Source: Plantago ovata (Eukaryota > Streptophyta > Magnoliopsida > Lamiales > Plantaginaceae). Taken from it: 64,000 bases of DNA. The translations under genes were made by a program, and so were the position numbers. The DNA is taken from NCBI GenBank assembly GCA_028274465.1, contig CM051455.1, forward strand, positions 105,026,942-105,090,941, written 5' to 3'. Below, piece after piece: positions 11,913 through 23,290 of this stretch (its first letter is position 1; every line of letters starts with the position of its first letter). The notes beneath the pieces are model-generated. The model was not told where the DNA came from. It ran no database searches and was given only the letters and a program-made list of their open reading frames with translations.

Positions 11913-12570
11913 TCAGAACTCCATGTTATATATTTTCTCAAGGGGAGTATGTCTCTGCTTCTGAAGGCAAAACCTTTCATATCTTTCGTATCGGCCGAAT
12001 AGAATTTGGAGTACATCCCAGTCAGGGTCACCGTCGTAAGCGTAAGCTTCAGTCAGATAGTCAGCCTAATGAAATAAAATGACATATAACCAAAAAAAAT
12101 TTAAACATTAACATAAATTAAATAAAATCCATATAAGATGACAATAATACACATGCAATTGCTTTTGAAAAAACTAGATCCTTCCAAAACATAAAATGTA
12201 GTCACATCACCTCAATTGTGGCATCAAATAACGCAGCGTCCAATATCCTTATGGAATTTGTTTCTTTTACCCACTCCACACAATTCTGTGTGAGCATGAA
12301 ACCAAAGCATCTGAAGCGATCAAATAGCAGCCCGAACCTCTGTTTACATTCAGGAAGTTTGTAGTCCCATATATTTGCGAACTCTTCATTCAGTGCAGCT
12401 AGTCCCTGACGAATGTAATTTTCATCTGGACATTCAAGATAGCTCTTTCCCCCCGATGTTTTTATTGCTGAGCTCAACGTCTGTATGAATTTTCGATTAA
12501 CCAAGTAGTTCCAGCTACTGCAGTGAGGAAACAAAAAATCGGCCTGGGGTGGATAGTACTTAAAATCCAT
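11913..12570 (-). CDS. M2: Myb/SANT-like protein, intact two-exon copy
   Basis: Exon 1 is 12211-12570 (exactly 120 codons from MDFKYYPPQ), the intron is 12066-12210 (145 bp, GT...AG), and exon 2 is 11913-12065 (50 codons plus stop), giving 170 residues with the frame preserved across the junction. The start at ATG 12570 is preferred over the longer open frame because it matches M1 and M3 and because a TATA-like TCTATATAACC lies about 55-65 bp upstream. Conserved stretches: FLFPHCSSWNY, LLFDRFRCFGFMLTQNCVEW, and GDPDWDVLQILFGRYERY in exon 2. This pattern fits a Myb/SANT-like DNA-binding domain followed by the LFG-type tail known from Harbinger Myb-like proteins. Convergent with M1. Confidence 0.7.
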
Positions 12571-13210
12571 GGTGTGCTTTTTGTATGCTGGATTTGACCA
12601 GTATGTAATCCATAAAGAAATATGGTTATATAGACAAATGAGGTGTGTGGGGTACAATGCTAACATGCAACATTACATAATTACAGGATGGTAAAATAAT
12701 TATCTGTACAGAACCAATTGCAATATGTATGCCACATACAAAGTCAAACATGCATTTTGCTAAAAATTAACACAACACATTACTGGTGAAATTGTATACA
12801 AAATTTTCGTTATCCACCTACCTCGTCCAATCCAATCAGATCACTCAAATTAGGAAGCAGATAATATGGAGTGAAGTTGTACCGTGGGTATTGATAGTCC
12901 ACATTAACGTAGTTACAGAAGTTAGTGGATAAATAGATGGGTAGCTGCAGGTGATTAGATCATCTGTTCATTACATTGTTTTATCAATTGTATCTAATGC
13001 TCACTACAATATTACATAAACGATTTAGCAATTCGATGCAATATACATTTTTAGAAAGTACCATGTTTATTTGCCCCAGTCTTACTGCTACCGGGTGTAA
13101 ATATCATGTTATTAATTTCTTTGAGTTGGACTGGCACAATTAAACATTACATTGATTCGCCCACATAACATTGTGTTGCATAAATATTTCTAGGGTCAAC
13201 AATATTACAT
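12571..13210. other. Intergenic with M2 promoter
   Basis: The minus-strand TATA candidate of M2 is at about 12623-12633. A minus-strand stretch 12822-12947 is open for 42 codons between an AG and a GTAGGT and could be an orphan exon, but nothing recognisable is encoded. Otherwise nothing seen. Confidence 0.35.
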
Positions 13211-13977
13211 TCAACACTCACTATCGGACGAATGATCACATTCAGTGTCGTATCCCCACATGGCAGGAATGAAGTCCGAATCAATCCGTTCAGTTTCCGA
13301 CTTCTGTTGGACCAACTCACCAACAGTGGATGTTTCTGGGTGATATGTGGCCGAACTGTAGTCAAAATCAGTTCCTCGGAAGGCTTGTTGTAAAAGATCA
13401 CCCATTTCCTCAAACTTATGGAAGTATTGACAAGCACCAGGAAACATCTACATCATAGAAATCAAATAGGAAAAAAGAATTAACATACAAGTAATTAAAT
13501 AAATAAATATATGAGAAAAATAAAAAATATGATTATAAAGTAATATAGTAAACAAGATCAATGCTTAGTAAAGGTACACATGAACATTTGTTATTTAATA
13601 TCTCGGCTGTACGATCACTTAGTGTGCTCACATTTAAGATCCCATAATGTAGGACAGTTGGAACATATATGGTCTTGTACTCAATGTATATGTTCACTCC
13701 TGCCAGGCGGCTCAGATATGTCCACGAGTTGAAACGAACTACCAGGCGACTGAATTTGGAGAGAACAAAATTCTTGCTGAAACACTGTCCATCGTGACAA
13801 CTATGTAGGTACTTAGTCCACTTGCACAGTAGATGTATCTCTATGTGTCCCCGTGTCAATCGGGTGGCGCGGGTATCAGATACAAGTTGAAGTATGGTTT
13901 CATCGTGACGGGGGAGACCAGCATATGTCTGGCACGTAAGGGCACTTCACAGCCCCACAGTAAAATGTCTTCATCAT
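13211..13977 (-). pseudogene. Q1: Myb/SANT-like protein, decayed copy
   Basis: Exon 2 (13211-13447) starts MFPGACQYFHKFEEMGD and keeps the FRGTDFDY block equivalent to FSGTVFD in Q4. Exon 1 ends at 13632 with a GT donor and has family motifs (VVRFNSWTYLSRLAGV, IYVPTVLHYGI). Upstream, the homologous frame is blocked by a stop near 13940 and continues in another frame to about 13980 (DEDILLWGC, matching the MDDEQ-type start), and the start ATG is not in that frame. At least one frameshift is therefore present. The intron (13448-13631) retains GT and AG. I read it as a degenerate paralogue of Q2 and Q4. Confidence 0.6.
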
Positions 13978-14308
13978 TTAAGTCTATGATCATTAACAAT
14001 TGAATGAAGATAAAAGTTAGTCAAACCATGTTGCATATAACACCCACGCAAGCGACCTTATACAATGCATAAATGCGAGCCAATCAAAACTATAGCCAAG
14101 TCCATATTGAAAATTATTAAAGCAAACCAATATTTGAATACACCATGATGCCAATTATAACAATACATTGAATCTACCGTGAAAAGGGAAAGTACATTGG
14201 GATGGGTGGGGGGTGGGGGTGTGGGAAACATGTAGATAAATGACTCTGTTATCTTCAATACTCTATTTTTTTATTACGTATTATTATTATTATTAGCATT
14301 GTTGATTC
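13978..14308. other. Intergenic, nothing recognised
   Basis: AT-rich spacer with a short (TTA)n run near 14275-14295 just before the Mutator-like element. Confidence 0.4.
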
Positions 14309-14317
14309 AATTATAAT

Positions 14318-15507
14318 GGGTAATTTTCATACAGACCCCCTGTTAGTTTCATCAATTACGAATCTTCCCCTGCTAGTTCAACAATCACATATTTTCCCTC
14401 GTTAGTGAAAAACAATTACATCTAGCCCCACGACTTTGACTTTTGGCGAATTAAGGCCTGGAAATGACAAATTTGCCCTCATTTAAAATTCAGATTTCAG
14501 AAACACCCAAACACAATCAACTTTTCTTTATTGCACATTTGACTCCAAAATTTCTAATTTTACAAAATTAACCTACATAATTTTTTAAAATTTCAACATC
14601 ATCCAAAATATTTTTGTAAACAAGTCCCTACACATTTTATATCTCAATATCAACCCCATAATATTAAAATAAATAAATAAATAATAACAAGAATTCCAAA
14701 AAATCATTTAAAATTAAATAAAAAATAAAAAAAAAGAAAAAGAAGGCGATCGGAGCTCCGATCGGACCTCCGACCGGAGCTGGCAGCTCTGGTCGGAGCT
14801 TTAAATAGCTCCGGTCGCTCCGACCGGAGCTATTTACAGCTCCGATTGGAGCTGTAATTAGCTCCAATCGGAGCTATTTACAGCTCCGATTGGAGCTGTA
14901 ATTAGCTCCAATCGGAGCTATTTACAGCTCCGATTAGGGCTGTTTTCAACCCCAATCGGAGCTGTAATTAGCTCCGACCGGAGCTATTTACAGCTCCGAT
15001 AGCTCCGATTGGGGCTGTTTCAGCCCCAATCGAAGCTAGCTCCGATCGGAGCTGTTTAGCTGTAAACAGCTCCGATTGGGGCTGAAAACAACCCCGATCG
15101 AAGCTGATTTACAGCTCCGTCGGAGCTGCAAATAGCTCCGATCGGGGAGCTATTTACAGCTCCGGTTGGGGCTGCAAATAGCTCCGATCGGAGCTATTTA
15201 CAGCTCCGGTCGACAGAGCTGTGGGGACAACTCCGGTACCGGAAAAATTCCGGTACCGGAGTTTAGAGATCGAAGAAGAAGATGATTATGGAAAAAAAAA
15301 AAAGGGAAAAAGGAAAAGAAAATATTGAGAAAACAAAGGAAAAGATAAATGAAAAAATAAAAATATTGGTAAGGGCATGTTTGGGGAGAGAAGATTTATA
15401 AGTTGGTCAACATTTTTGGATAATATGGGGCTAGATGTAATTGTTGAACTAGCAGGGGAAGAAACGTAATTAGATGCAGCAGTGGGGGTAGTTTTTAGAA
15501 AATTCCC
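14318..15507. mobile_element. MULE-A: non-autonomous Mutator-like element
   Basis: Ends GGGTAATTTTC on the left and, on the opposite strand, GGGAATTTTCT on the right. They are followed by long related terminal repeats containing CCCCTGCTAGTTCAACAA and ATTACATCTAGCCCC. A perfect 9-bp target duplication AATTATAAT (14309-14317 and 15508-15516) is diagnostic for the Mutator superfamily. No transposase gene; the centre is a palindromic array. A relative is at 47406-48477. Confidence 0.85.
14746..15262. repeat. Palindromic array of AGCTCCGATYGGAGCT-type units
   Basis: About 500 bp made of short self-complementary units (AGCTCCGATTGGAGCT, AGCTCCAATCGGAGCT, AGCTCCGATCGGAGCT and variants) separated by GTAATT or ATTTAC linkers. 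Nearly every unit can fold on itself and on its neighbours. It ends with another palindrome around TTCCGGTACCGGAG. The array is GC-rich in an AT-rich setting and wholly inside MULE-A. Confidence 0.88.
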
Positions 15508-15557
15508 AATTATAATTTATTTCACGTATCATAGTGCATTGCATCTGCTGGATCAAA

Positions 15558-16207
15558 CTACTCCATCTCACCACCCCCGTTAACGTCGGGGGCATCATCA
15601 TCATCTGAGCTGTTGTCAGGGTCGATCTGGTACAATTCCAGAGGTGACTCGTAAATCTCACCAATTAATTCAGTCGATGAGGCAACAATGTCAAACACAG
15701 TCCTACAAAATGCATAGTGCAGTCGACCTGCCAGGGGCTCGACATTGTGAATGTAGTTATCTGCATTCGGGAACATCTACAATAATCATGAACTTTTTGT
15801 CAGTTTAACGACTCAATGATATTGACGACTACTCAATCACAATGCCAGTTTTATACCTGTTGAATACCGGGGTGGAGCACAGTTGGAACATAGATACGGG
15901 AAGCATGGTAATGAAGTGTCACACCAGGGAGCTTAGTGATATATGTCCATGCATTGTGTCTCATCACTAGCTCGCTGAAAGCCTCAAGTATCATGTGTCT
16001 GGTATAGCAACATCTAGGCACTTCCGCGTGCATGTGAAATGTCCATTCCGATAGCAAATGCTTCTCAATTCCCGCCCTGTCGAACATGCGGGGGGTTCCA
16101 AACCTCGATGAGGCCACAATGTCAAGCAACACCCGACAGTGATACGCAGTCATAGCAGGCCTAGTGTGACCACAGTTAAGCGGGCAGGGGATTGGTTCTT
16201 CATCCAT
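15558..16207 (-). CDS. Q2: Myb/SANT-like protein, intact two-exon copy
   Basis: Exon 1 is 15857-16207 (117 codons from MDEEPIPC), the intron is 15777-15856 (80 bp, GT-AG), and exon 2 is 15558-15776, starting MFPNADNY. The total is 189 residues in frame. Exon 1 has the SANT-like pattern LLDIVASSRFGTPRMFDRAG, then FSELVMRHNAWTYITKLPGV and IYVPTVL. Exon 2 has PNADNYI...LAGRLHYAF...VFDIVA, equivalent to the segment ending in MFSGTVATG in plant Myb/SANT-like proteins, and an acidic Asp/Ser-rich tail. Exon 1 has exactly the same length as in Q4. DNA binding is expected from the family, not shown. The left end lies only about 40 bp from the MULE-A target duplication, so the 3' UTR probably contains or abuts that element. 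Confidence 0.68.
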
Positions 16208-17264
16208 GATACAATTAGCTGCACAACTATATGAACCTTAATGAAGTATAATTTGTAAGAAGATTATATGATAGGCAGCCTGCCCAACAAAGAGGATATT
16301 TTACGCTAGTACCAGATACGTTCCCCCCATTTAAAACACTGATATATAACTCATGATCACACTAATACAACATTTAAATCGTCACACCAGATTACTAGCA
16401 CTCATAAGGAACAATCAAACATTAGGAACAACAAATCATGGTATGTGGTAAATGAGATGTATGACACAACACGTTAAATTAGGTGACATGAGTATACAGA
16501 CGCTTCTGCCACGATTAGTTATTAAACGTTTTTTTAAGAATTTACGCATGCATACAACACTGACTGCTTGACACATTACGGATGTTGTTTTAGTATTACC
16601 TTTCAAGGTCAGATGGATGCTGGTACGACTGGAGATTTGCTCGGTTGTTATAAAGGGGAAATTATTTGTGTGGGAGTTGTGTGTTGTTTATTGAGTGTCC
16701 TATACATAGGAAAACTATTGGGTACACCGTACATAGGCTGAATATAATAACAATATGAAATATATGGGGAAGGACATATTAATATACGGAGTACATAATT
16801 GCTAAAAAGTTATCAGGGGAAAACAAAATAGCATTAGTCCACAATGGCGCCCCCACAGAAGTGAATTCCCCTTTATATTATTAGTCTTTATGACACGCAA
16901 GTAAGAAGTGTTTACTTATCTTTCCGGTTTCTGGTGTATTGTTAATATTCCAATTACAAATGTTAACCACAAATGGGACGAGTAAAACCCGAGTGTATAG
17001 TAACATGTGGGAGCCAATCGGATCACAATTAAACTTTAAAAAATAATATGAGAGGATATGGTAGTTGTAAAAAATATTTAAATCGTTATGTCTTGTGTGA
17101 GAGTAGTGCGCAAATGGGTTAAATTGGTTGTACCTATTGACAGGGAAACAAGTGATTATTTATTCTCACTATAATAGTGCTAGCTTTGATTATATTGAGA
17201 TTGAACATGTGGTACAAAGAATGTGAGTATTCCATTGGTCTGATTAAAGTGAAACCGTGTCATT
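16208..17264. other. Intergenic upstream of Q2, nothing recognised
   Basis: AT-rich. It should contain the promoter of Q2 (minus strand) and the 3' flank of Q3. No repeat or gene recognised. Confidence 0.4.
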
Positions 17265-18113
17265 TTATTGGGGTGGAATGTGGGATGCCGCATCAATCTC
17301 GTTCGCCTCCTCAATAGGTCCGTACATCTCACCTATGTTGTCCAACTGCTTAGCCACATAATCAAACTTTGTCCCTGCAAATACATTCTCCAATCGAACC
17401 CTAGAAGGCTCAACCTCAAAGAAGTACCGGGAGGCATAAGGGAACATCCACGAGAGGAAAAAGGGGGCAGCATATTCATATGTAATACCTAGTCATATAA
17501 GTCTCACAAAATTATATGAATAAACATGCAGCCGTTTTATGACAAAGTTCATAAGGGGACTGTTTTTCGCGAACTTTGACCACAAAGTTGAGTGTGAAAA
17601 TATACTCCATTTAATTTTATAATATAATATTATTATATTTTTCTCTACTATAATGTATGAGTCAACCGCGGTCAAAATGTCGCCATGAACATCCCCCTTA
17701 GAAACTTTGTAATAAAACGGATGAAGTAGTTGTTATGACTTCTTGCATGTGATAAGCACAATATACCTCAATAATTCCCAACTGAAGGACACTTGGGACG
17801 TAAATGTGTGACCGGTACTGGAGAAGCTTGACACCAGGCATAGTCGTGATATATGACCAAGCATTGTACTTCATGACAACCTCACTGAATAACTCAAGTA
17901 CGCTCCCTTAGAAAAGCATATTCCAGGCAGGGCATGGTGCAGACGAACGGTCCAATAACTAAGTAACTCATCTTGTACGCCCCGTCTATTAAATAGTTCC
18001 GGAGTTTCAAGGGTAGAGGCAGTCACAATGGTGAGCAGTTCATTCTCATGGTGCTCATCAAATGTGTCAACCTCCCCATCACACCAGCCAGTGCATACTA
18101 GAGTGGACACCAT
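17265..18113 (-). pseudogene. Q3: Myb/SANT-like protein with frameshift and lost splice acceptor
   Basis: Exon 1 spans 17767-18113 (start MVSTLVCTG) and is 347 bp, where 348 or 351 would keep frame. The frame breaks near AAGGGAGC at about 17910, after which the homologous frame continues (ELFSEVVMKYNAWSYITTMPGV, then HIYVPSVL). Exon 2 is 17265-17447, beginning MFPYASRYF and keeping VFAGTKFDY. The base pair before exon 2 that is AG in Q1, Q2 and Q4 is GG here, so the acceptor is lost. Two independent lesions make this a pseudogene more convincingly than the single-frameshift copies. It is divergent from P3, with about 600 bp between starts. Confidence 0.65.
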
Positions 18114-18708
18114 ACCAGCCCGACGAGTAGATACCTTCAATCAAATATCATTGATAATTTAGATTCACATATAGCTACGCATACTAGTTACGTTTACACT
18201 GCATATAGAATATGTAAAAACAACTAAATAAGTCAATGAATAAATAGTTTTTTTTTCTTTAAAAAAAGGTTTACATGCAAAATATTGTATTATTATAAAA
18301 GTGAACATTTCTTTCATAATGGGTTTAAAGAATAACTTACTGATTAGTTGAGAACTCAAAATAGGCAGCATGATATTATAAAACGACAACGGTGTAGACA
18401 ATAATCACTTACAAGTGTAAATTAAGGCAATGACTTATTATGAGAAATCTCAAATACTATTCAATAGCTCTGGAATATTTTGAAGAGGTATGTTAGTATA
18501 AAGCAAGGGGTGGATGGTATATATATAGCAGATGGAATTGGATATTTATTGATTAAATAATTGGTAATTGGTTTGGAATTACTGATTAACACATGTCATG
18601 TATATACCAAGGTGGCTGGGAATCCATGAACCCAGTGTCTATATATCTCAACATCACTTTCACATCTCCATTTCATGATTACACAAACCTCTTACACTTT
18701 TTTCCAAC
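18114..18708. other. Divergent intergenic region Q3/P3
   Basis: About 600 bp between the starts of Q3 (minus) and P3 (plus). A plus-strand TATA candidate CTATATATCT (18639-18648) lies about 60 bp before the P3 start, and another TATATATATA lies near 18518. Confidence 0.4.
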
Positions 18709-19477
18709 ATGTCATTGCTCTACTGGGTCTGCAAAGTAGAACAACATTCGATGGAAGGTTCATCCATGAGAGCAGGTATGACATGTTTTCCAACTGTATA
18801 ATGGTGAATGGGAATATTGCATGTTTCATATTTTTCCGCATCATGTGTTTGCAGGTCGGTCTAAAGATCTAATTAGCTTCAAATGCAACTATGGTGGGAG
18901 GTTGGAGTACTATAGGGGGGCACGGGGTTGCATGTACGATGGAGGAGATGTGGTGTACATTCATAACATGGACCGCCGTAGTATAACCATTGACCTCATA
19001 TACCAGGCGATCCTAACTTTCATAAATGAGTCCTTAAAGCCAATGTGCGTCTGGTATGTTGATGAGAGGCATCCATGGCCTTCATGTTTGGAGCTACTAC
19101 ACCTGTCAACTGATGTCGTAGAAATGATGGATTACATAAACACATGTTCAATCAAGTGCTGCGAATTGTACATGCAGCAAGATTGTGTTCAGTTCGAAGG
19201 GGAAAATCTGGCTTACATACTCCCACCTGGGCCTGCGCATCACCGCCGAGGGGACATAAGTACCACTTTGTTGTATTATTCAATAGCTAGCAGCCGTAAC
19301 TACTTGTCTGACGTACGGGTGGAACATTTAACAGAAAACGGTGAAAATGAACATGTACGGGAACAAATTCTATGCAAGAGATGGTATGTGGCTAAATCTC
19401 CTACTCCTATTGTGTCAGTATGCAAGAACGTTGATCACCGTGGTTTGCCTAAGTACATTGGTAAACTTCTCAATTGA
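18709..19477 (+). CDS. P3: small PB1-like domain protein, two exons
   Basis: Exon 1 is 18709-18775 (22 codons plus one base, MSLLYWVCKVEQ...), the intron is 18776-18854 (79 bp, GT-AG), and exon 2 is 18855-19477. The protein is about 229 residues. The first exon is longer than in P1 and P2, but the intron sits at the same place, splitting the Gly codon before R(S/P). The PB1-like domain has the best fit of the three: LISFKCNYGGR with the expected Lys, YDGGDVVYIHN, and STDVVEMMDYIN at the place of the OPCA segment. The tail KSPTPIVSVCKNVDHRG is retained. It is an intact frame about 10 kb from P2. Confidence 0.62.
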
Positions 19478-19887
19478 TCAATCAATCGGGGATAATAGTG
19501 TCTAAACCTTGATATCCGCTAGAGTGTTAGGGTTATATAGAGCATGGTGTGTTGTTAATTAATTGTAAACCTGCCTTCGAATGCAGGAACGTCAAATCGT
19601 AATGTTTGTTAAAATGTCTGATAGGCATGCTTTAGAGTTCTCATTGAAATAGTAGCCTTGATCATGTACGTGATTCTCACAAATGAATGATGTTTAAGGA
19701 AGAGGTTAATTTTTTTTTTTATAGGACCCTGATAACAGTACATGGTGAGTAATCCACCATATAACATTACGTACGTTACAATTAACACACCATGAGTAGT
19801 GTACATAATTGATTTCAAACATGACAACATTATTAGCAACCTTAGTAGGACTACTATATAGTTTGGTTTTAAATGGTCGTTGAAGGA
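19478..19887. other. Intergenic between convergent P3 and B3a
   Basis: 3' flanks of two convergent genes. A T10 run lies near 19711-19720. Nothing else seen. Confidence 0.35.
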
Positions 19888-20669
19888 TTACGCATTCTGT
19901 CCCTTCTTGAAAACTATAACCCTCCAAACAAAGTTGTGGGGAGGGTTGCTACCAGGCCATTCTTCAAATAGCAGGGCATCTCCACATTCAATACCAGTTC
20001 GTTCGACATAGGATGCAAAGCCGGATGTAATGTGGCAATCCTCACCCGACTTCTCGATGTGTACCCATATGCCGTGGTTTCCCTTATAACGAATTTGCGC
20101 GTTGTAACTCCCGTTTAGCATCCTTTCGGTGTGATAGGTTGGAGGGATGGCCTACGTATTTGACAAAATAGTTTGTTGTGAGGTAAAATTGGGTTATGTA
20201 GCATGAAAATAAGTAACAAGTTTTCCTTAGCAAACAAAAGTATATTTTTATTTATTCATTTATTTTAAAATGTAGGTATTTTTATTTTTTGTACGCAAAA
20301 AGTTATACTTACCACGTGGAAGTTCCCTGAAACATTAGCAGGACAGACAAGGACAATAAATCTAGGCCACATACATGGCGTATCCACTGCCTTAATAACT
20401 GGAAGGGAGTAGACGCATGATAATTGTGGATCACACATAATCCTTTTCAGCTGAAATTGTTGACCCCCTAGGTATGAGATTTTAATTGTGTCGCCGATCT
20501 GGAATCCATAGTGATCATATATTAATGGCCACCCAACGAAGAATGTGATAACATCATGGACAGCAGTGACACCTAAGTCCCATTCGATACCATCGGGTCC
20601 TTTCATCTTAACCATTCCACCTGAACGTATGTTGTTATCAATCACGAAATTACTTGGTAAAGGCTGCAT
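19888..20669 (-). CDS. B3a: tandem B3-domain protein (REM-like)
   Basis: Exon 20313-20669 encodes a first B3 domain: LPSNFVIDNNI, GPDGIEWDLGV, FFVGWPLIYDHYGFQIGDTI and ISYLGGQQFQL. A 161-bp intron (20152-20312) with a textbook GTAAGT donor and a TAG acceptor joins in frame to exon 19888-20151, which encodes a second, shorter B3-like domain (IRYKGNHGIWVHI, SGFASYVERTGIECGDALLFE). The product is about 206 residues, with no other domain. REM-type B3 proteins are plant nuclear DNA-binding proteins. The start is uncertain: either ATG 20669, or an upstream exon ending ATG|GTGATG near 20779 spliced to the CATGCAG acceptor just inside. A TATA-like TATATAAAT lies on the minus strand near 20898-20906, which favours the upstream exon. 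Convergent with P3. Confidence 0.72.
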
Positions 20670-21419
20670 GGGAAATAGTAAACTTTAAGAGTATAGAATA
20701 GGTGAATAATAAAGATATGAGCAAAGTATATATGTTAGACCATTTTTTATATATGAAATATCAATACAAAACATCACCATGTAAATGCGTCTGTTAATAT
20801 CGGAGACCTCTGATGTGAAACTTTCTGCCGTTGACCAGGTGATAAAGATATGTTAAAATGTATTGGTGTTAAGAGTCTATATGAAGATTGTCCCACATTT
20901 ATATAACGACGGGTGAGGTGGCATGTAGTATGGGCATGTGAAGACTATCAGTGGGTGTCACTCCTTCTTTTTTAGATGCCATAGATTGAAATTGCAGACC
21001 ATATATTGGACAACTGTATTTACGTGTGTTGTGTATTTTTAATGGAAACACAACACTAGCAACTTGTACAACAAAAAACCTTTAATTACGTTAGTAAACA
21101 CAAAGTAGGATGGAATTTTGCTAAAAATGTGTATTTGAATCATGTTGAACCGACAATTGAATAAGTGTCCGCTACTCTTCCAATGGTCCATCGACAATCA
21201 ATTACATAATGAGATTGTATAAACTATAGAAGTAGTATTAGTCGATTAGATTATTACATTGAATAATATAGCTGTAGGGGAGTGATATTGATTGAGTAAA
21301 TTTATTCTATATGTACAAATTCGACAAAATTCACACCACGAGCATGTAGTAATGCTAATCCACATCGAGAATAAAATAGTTTGAAAATCAAATATCCATC
21401 ATTTCCATCTTCTAATCAG
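20670..21419. other. Upstream region of B3a
   Basis: Contains the probable 5' exon and TATA region of B3a (about 20775-20906, minus strand). The rest is AT-rich with nothing recognised. Confidence 0.4.
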
Positions 21420-23290
21420 GTCTGTATTGAAATGATGTAAAGGTAGACTATATTGATGCATGTATGCATCGATCTGGAGGAAGTATTTGAATCAATATCC
21501 AACCGAATAACAGGGTGAACCTGACAGTAAGGTTGCTAGTAAGAAATAGCAGCACCACCCATTCTGTCTTATCCTATTAGTTCTGGTCTGTCTTTTACCT
21601 GGAGGGAGTAATTGAGTTCATGATTAAACAGCATACTAGAGATGGAGGTGAGCTACACTGTCAGGTAAAGGTTATTCCAAATTTCCAAATTACAGTACTT
21701 GAGAAGATAGCATCACGAGTCTATAGTAATGGTTGTCCATATAAAAAAAAAATAAAAAATATGTACACTACAACTATCCAGCCAGTTCATCTTCAGATCA
21801 GGTATCAATTGGATTGAGGTAAAGGTGGAAAAACTTGTTGCAGAGTTGCATTGGATTGGAGGAACCAGTGGAGTGAAAAAAAATAAAAGTAGTCATCATG
21901 GTGAACGTGACAACACGTCTGCTAGCAAAGCATATCAACACCACAAATCCTTCATCTACTGCTAATTCTGAATTGGAATTTACGTAGAAGGAGTAATAGA
22001 GTACATCATGAAAGACCATAATGTATCTGTAGTTGAATGACAGTGCATTGAAAAGTTATTCCACACGCCATATTTGGCAATACTAACATCACATGGCTAT
22101 TGTGTTGGTCGTCCATATCAGGAAACAAAATACCTACAATACGACTATCCATCATGTTCATCGTCAAATCAGATATCAGTTGGATTGAGGTAAAGGCGGA
22201 ATAAATTGCTACAGAGATGCATTGGAATGGAGGAATCAGTGGAAGGAAAAAAAATAAAAGTAGTCATCATGGTGAACATGACAAGAGGTCTGCTAGCAAA
22301 GCATATCAATACCACATATCATTCATCTACTGCTAAGTCTGATTTGGAATTTACGTTGAAGGAGTAATAGAGTACATCATGAAAGACCATAATGTATCTG
22401 TAGTTGAATGACAGTGCATTGAAAAGTTATTCCACACGCCATATTTGGCAATACTAACATCACATGGCTATTGTGTTGGTCGTCCATATTAGGAAACAGA
22501 ATACCTACAATACGACTATCCATCACGTTCATCGTCAAATCAGATATCAGTTGGATTGAGGTAAAGGTGGAATAAATTGCTGCAGAGATGCGTTGGACTG
22601 GAGGAATCAGTGGAAGGAAAAAAAATAAAAGTAGTCATCATGGTGAACGTGACAAGAGGTCTGCTAGCAAAGCATATCAATACCACACATTTGTATTCTA
22701 TTCTTTACTGGGTATTGGATTGTAGTTGATACAAGTTACAGAAGCCATGATTAACGAGAACTAAAGAGATGGCATATGTGACATATCCATGCAAAGTTAT
22801 TCAAATCTTCAATAATTGGCAGGAACAAAATCTTCATATTGAAATCAAGTCTACATGGGAATGATGAAATGACAGAACTCTTTAGTGCAGCTTTTTTTTA
22901 CATTGGAAAGGATCATATTGACTAGTCTATCACTATTAGACATGAACGACATGACCAGGTTGCACCAATAATTGCAGCACCACACATGATAATGGATGAT
23001 TGTTTAATGGGAGCTGGATTTTATTTGGTAGGAGTAAAACATAATAGGATTGAACATAACTAAAGAAATGGAGTTCATTGCTGTTGGGGGTAAAAAAAAC
23101 GCCAATAGTATTCAGAAGTAGCAGAAGAATCATCACCATCATATACAAGTGATTATACATATCTGGAAGACCAAAAATCGGTGAAACCACTTAGCCAACA
23201 TGTTCATATTTTACTAAAGCTTACATTGGAATGAGGTAAAGATAGAATATTACAGATTTTACTTGGATTGGTGCAATTCGTTGGATAATT
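21420..23290. repeat. Tandem repeat array, 371-bp unit
   Basis: Recurrent landmarks such as TTGGATTGAGGTAAAGG (21809, 22180, 22551) show a period of 371 bp. Units 1-3 (about 21811-22740) are closely similar, sharing an A-rich AAAAAAAATAAAAGTAG block and the words GCTAGCAAAGCATATCAA and GACCATAATGTATCTG. More diverged units occupy about 21420-21810 and 22740-23290. No unit carries an extended reading frame, so this looks like a small satellite-type amplification at a gene-cluster site. Confidence 0.8.

Noticed and set aside
11849..12082. Plus-strand frame of 77 codons
   Set aside because: It is antisense to exon 2 of M2, which matches its paralogues in sequence and splice sites.
12822..12947. 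Possible orphan exon on the minus strand with AG and GTAGGT ends
   Set aside because: Only 42 codons, no recognisable domain, and no equivalent next to M1, M3 or the Q genes. Could be chance.
6818..19477. PB1-like genes as Mutator transposase fragments
   Set aside because: Not excluded, but no transposase, zinc-finger or SWIM sequence follows any of the three copies, and the shared intron and tail argue for a separate gene family. Treated as a competing hypothesis only.
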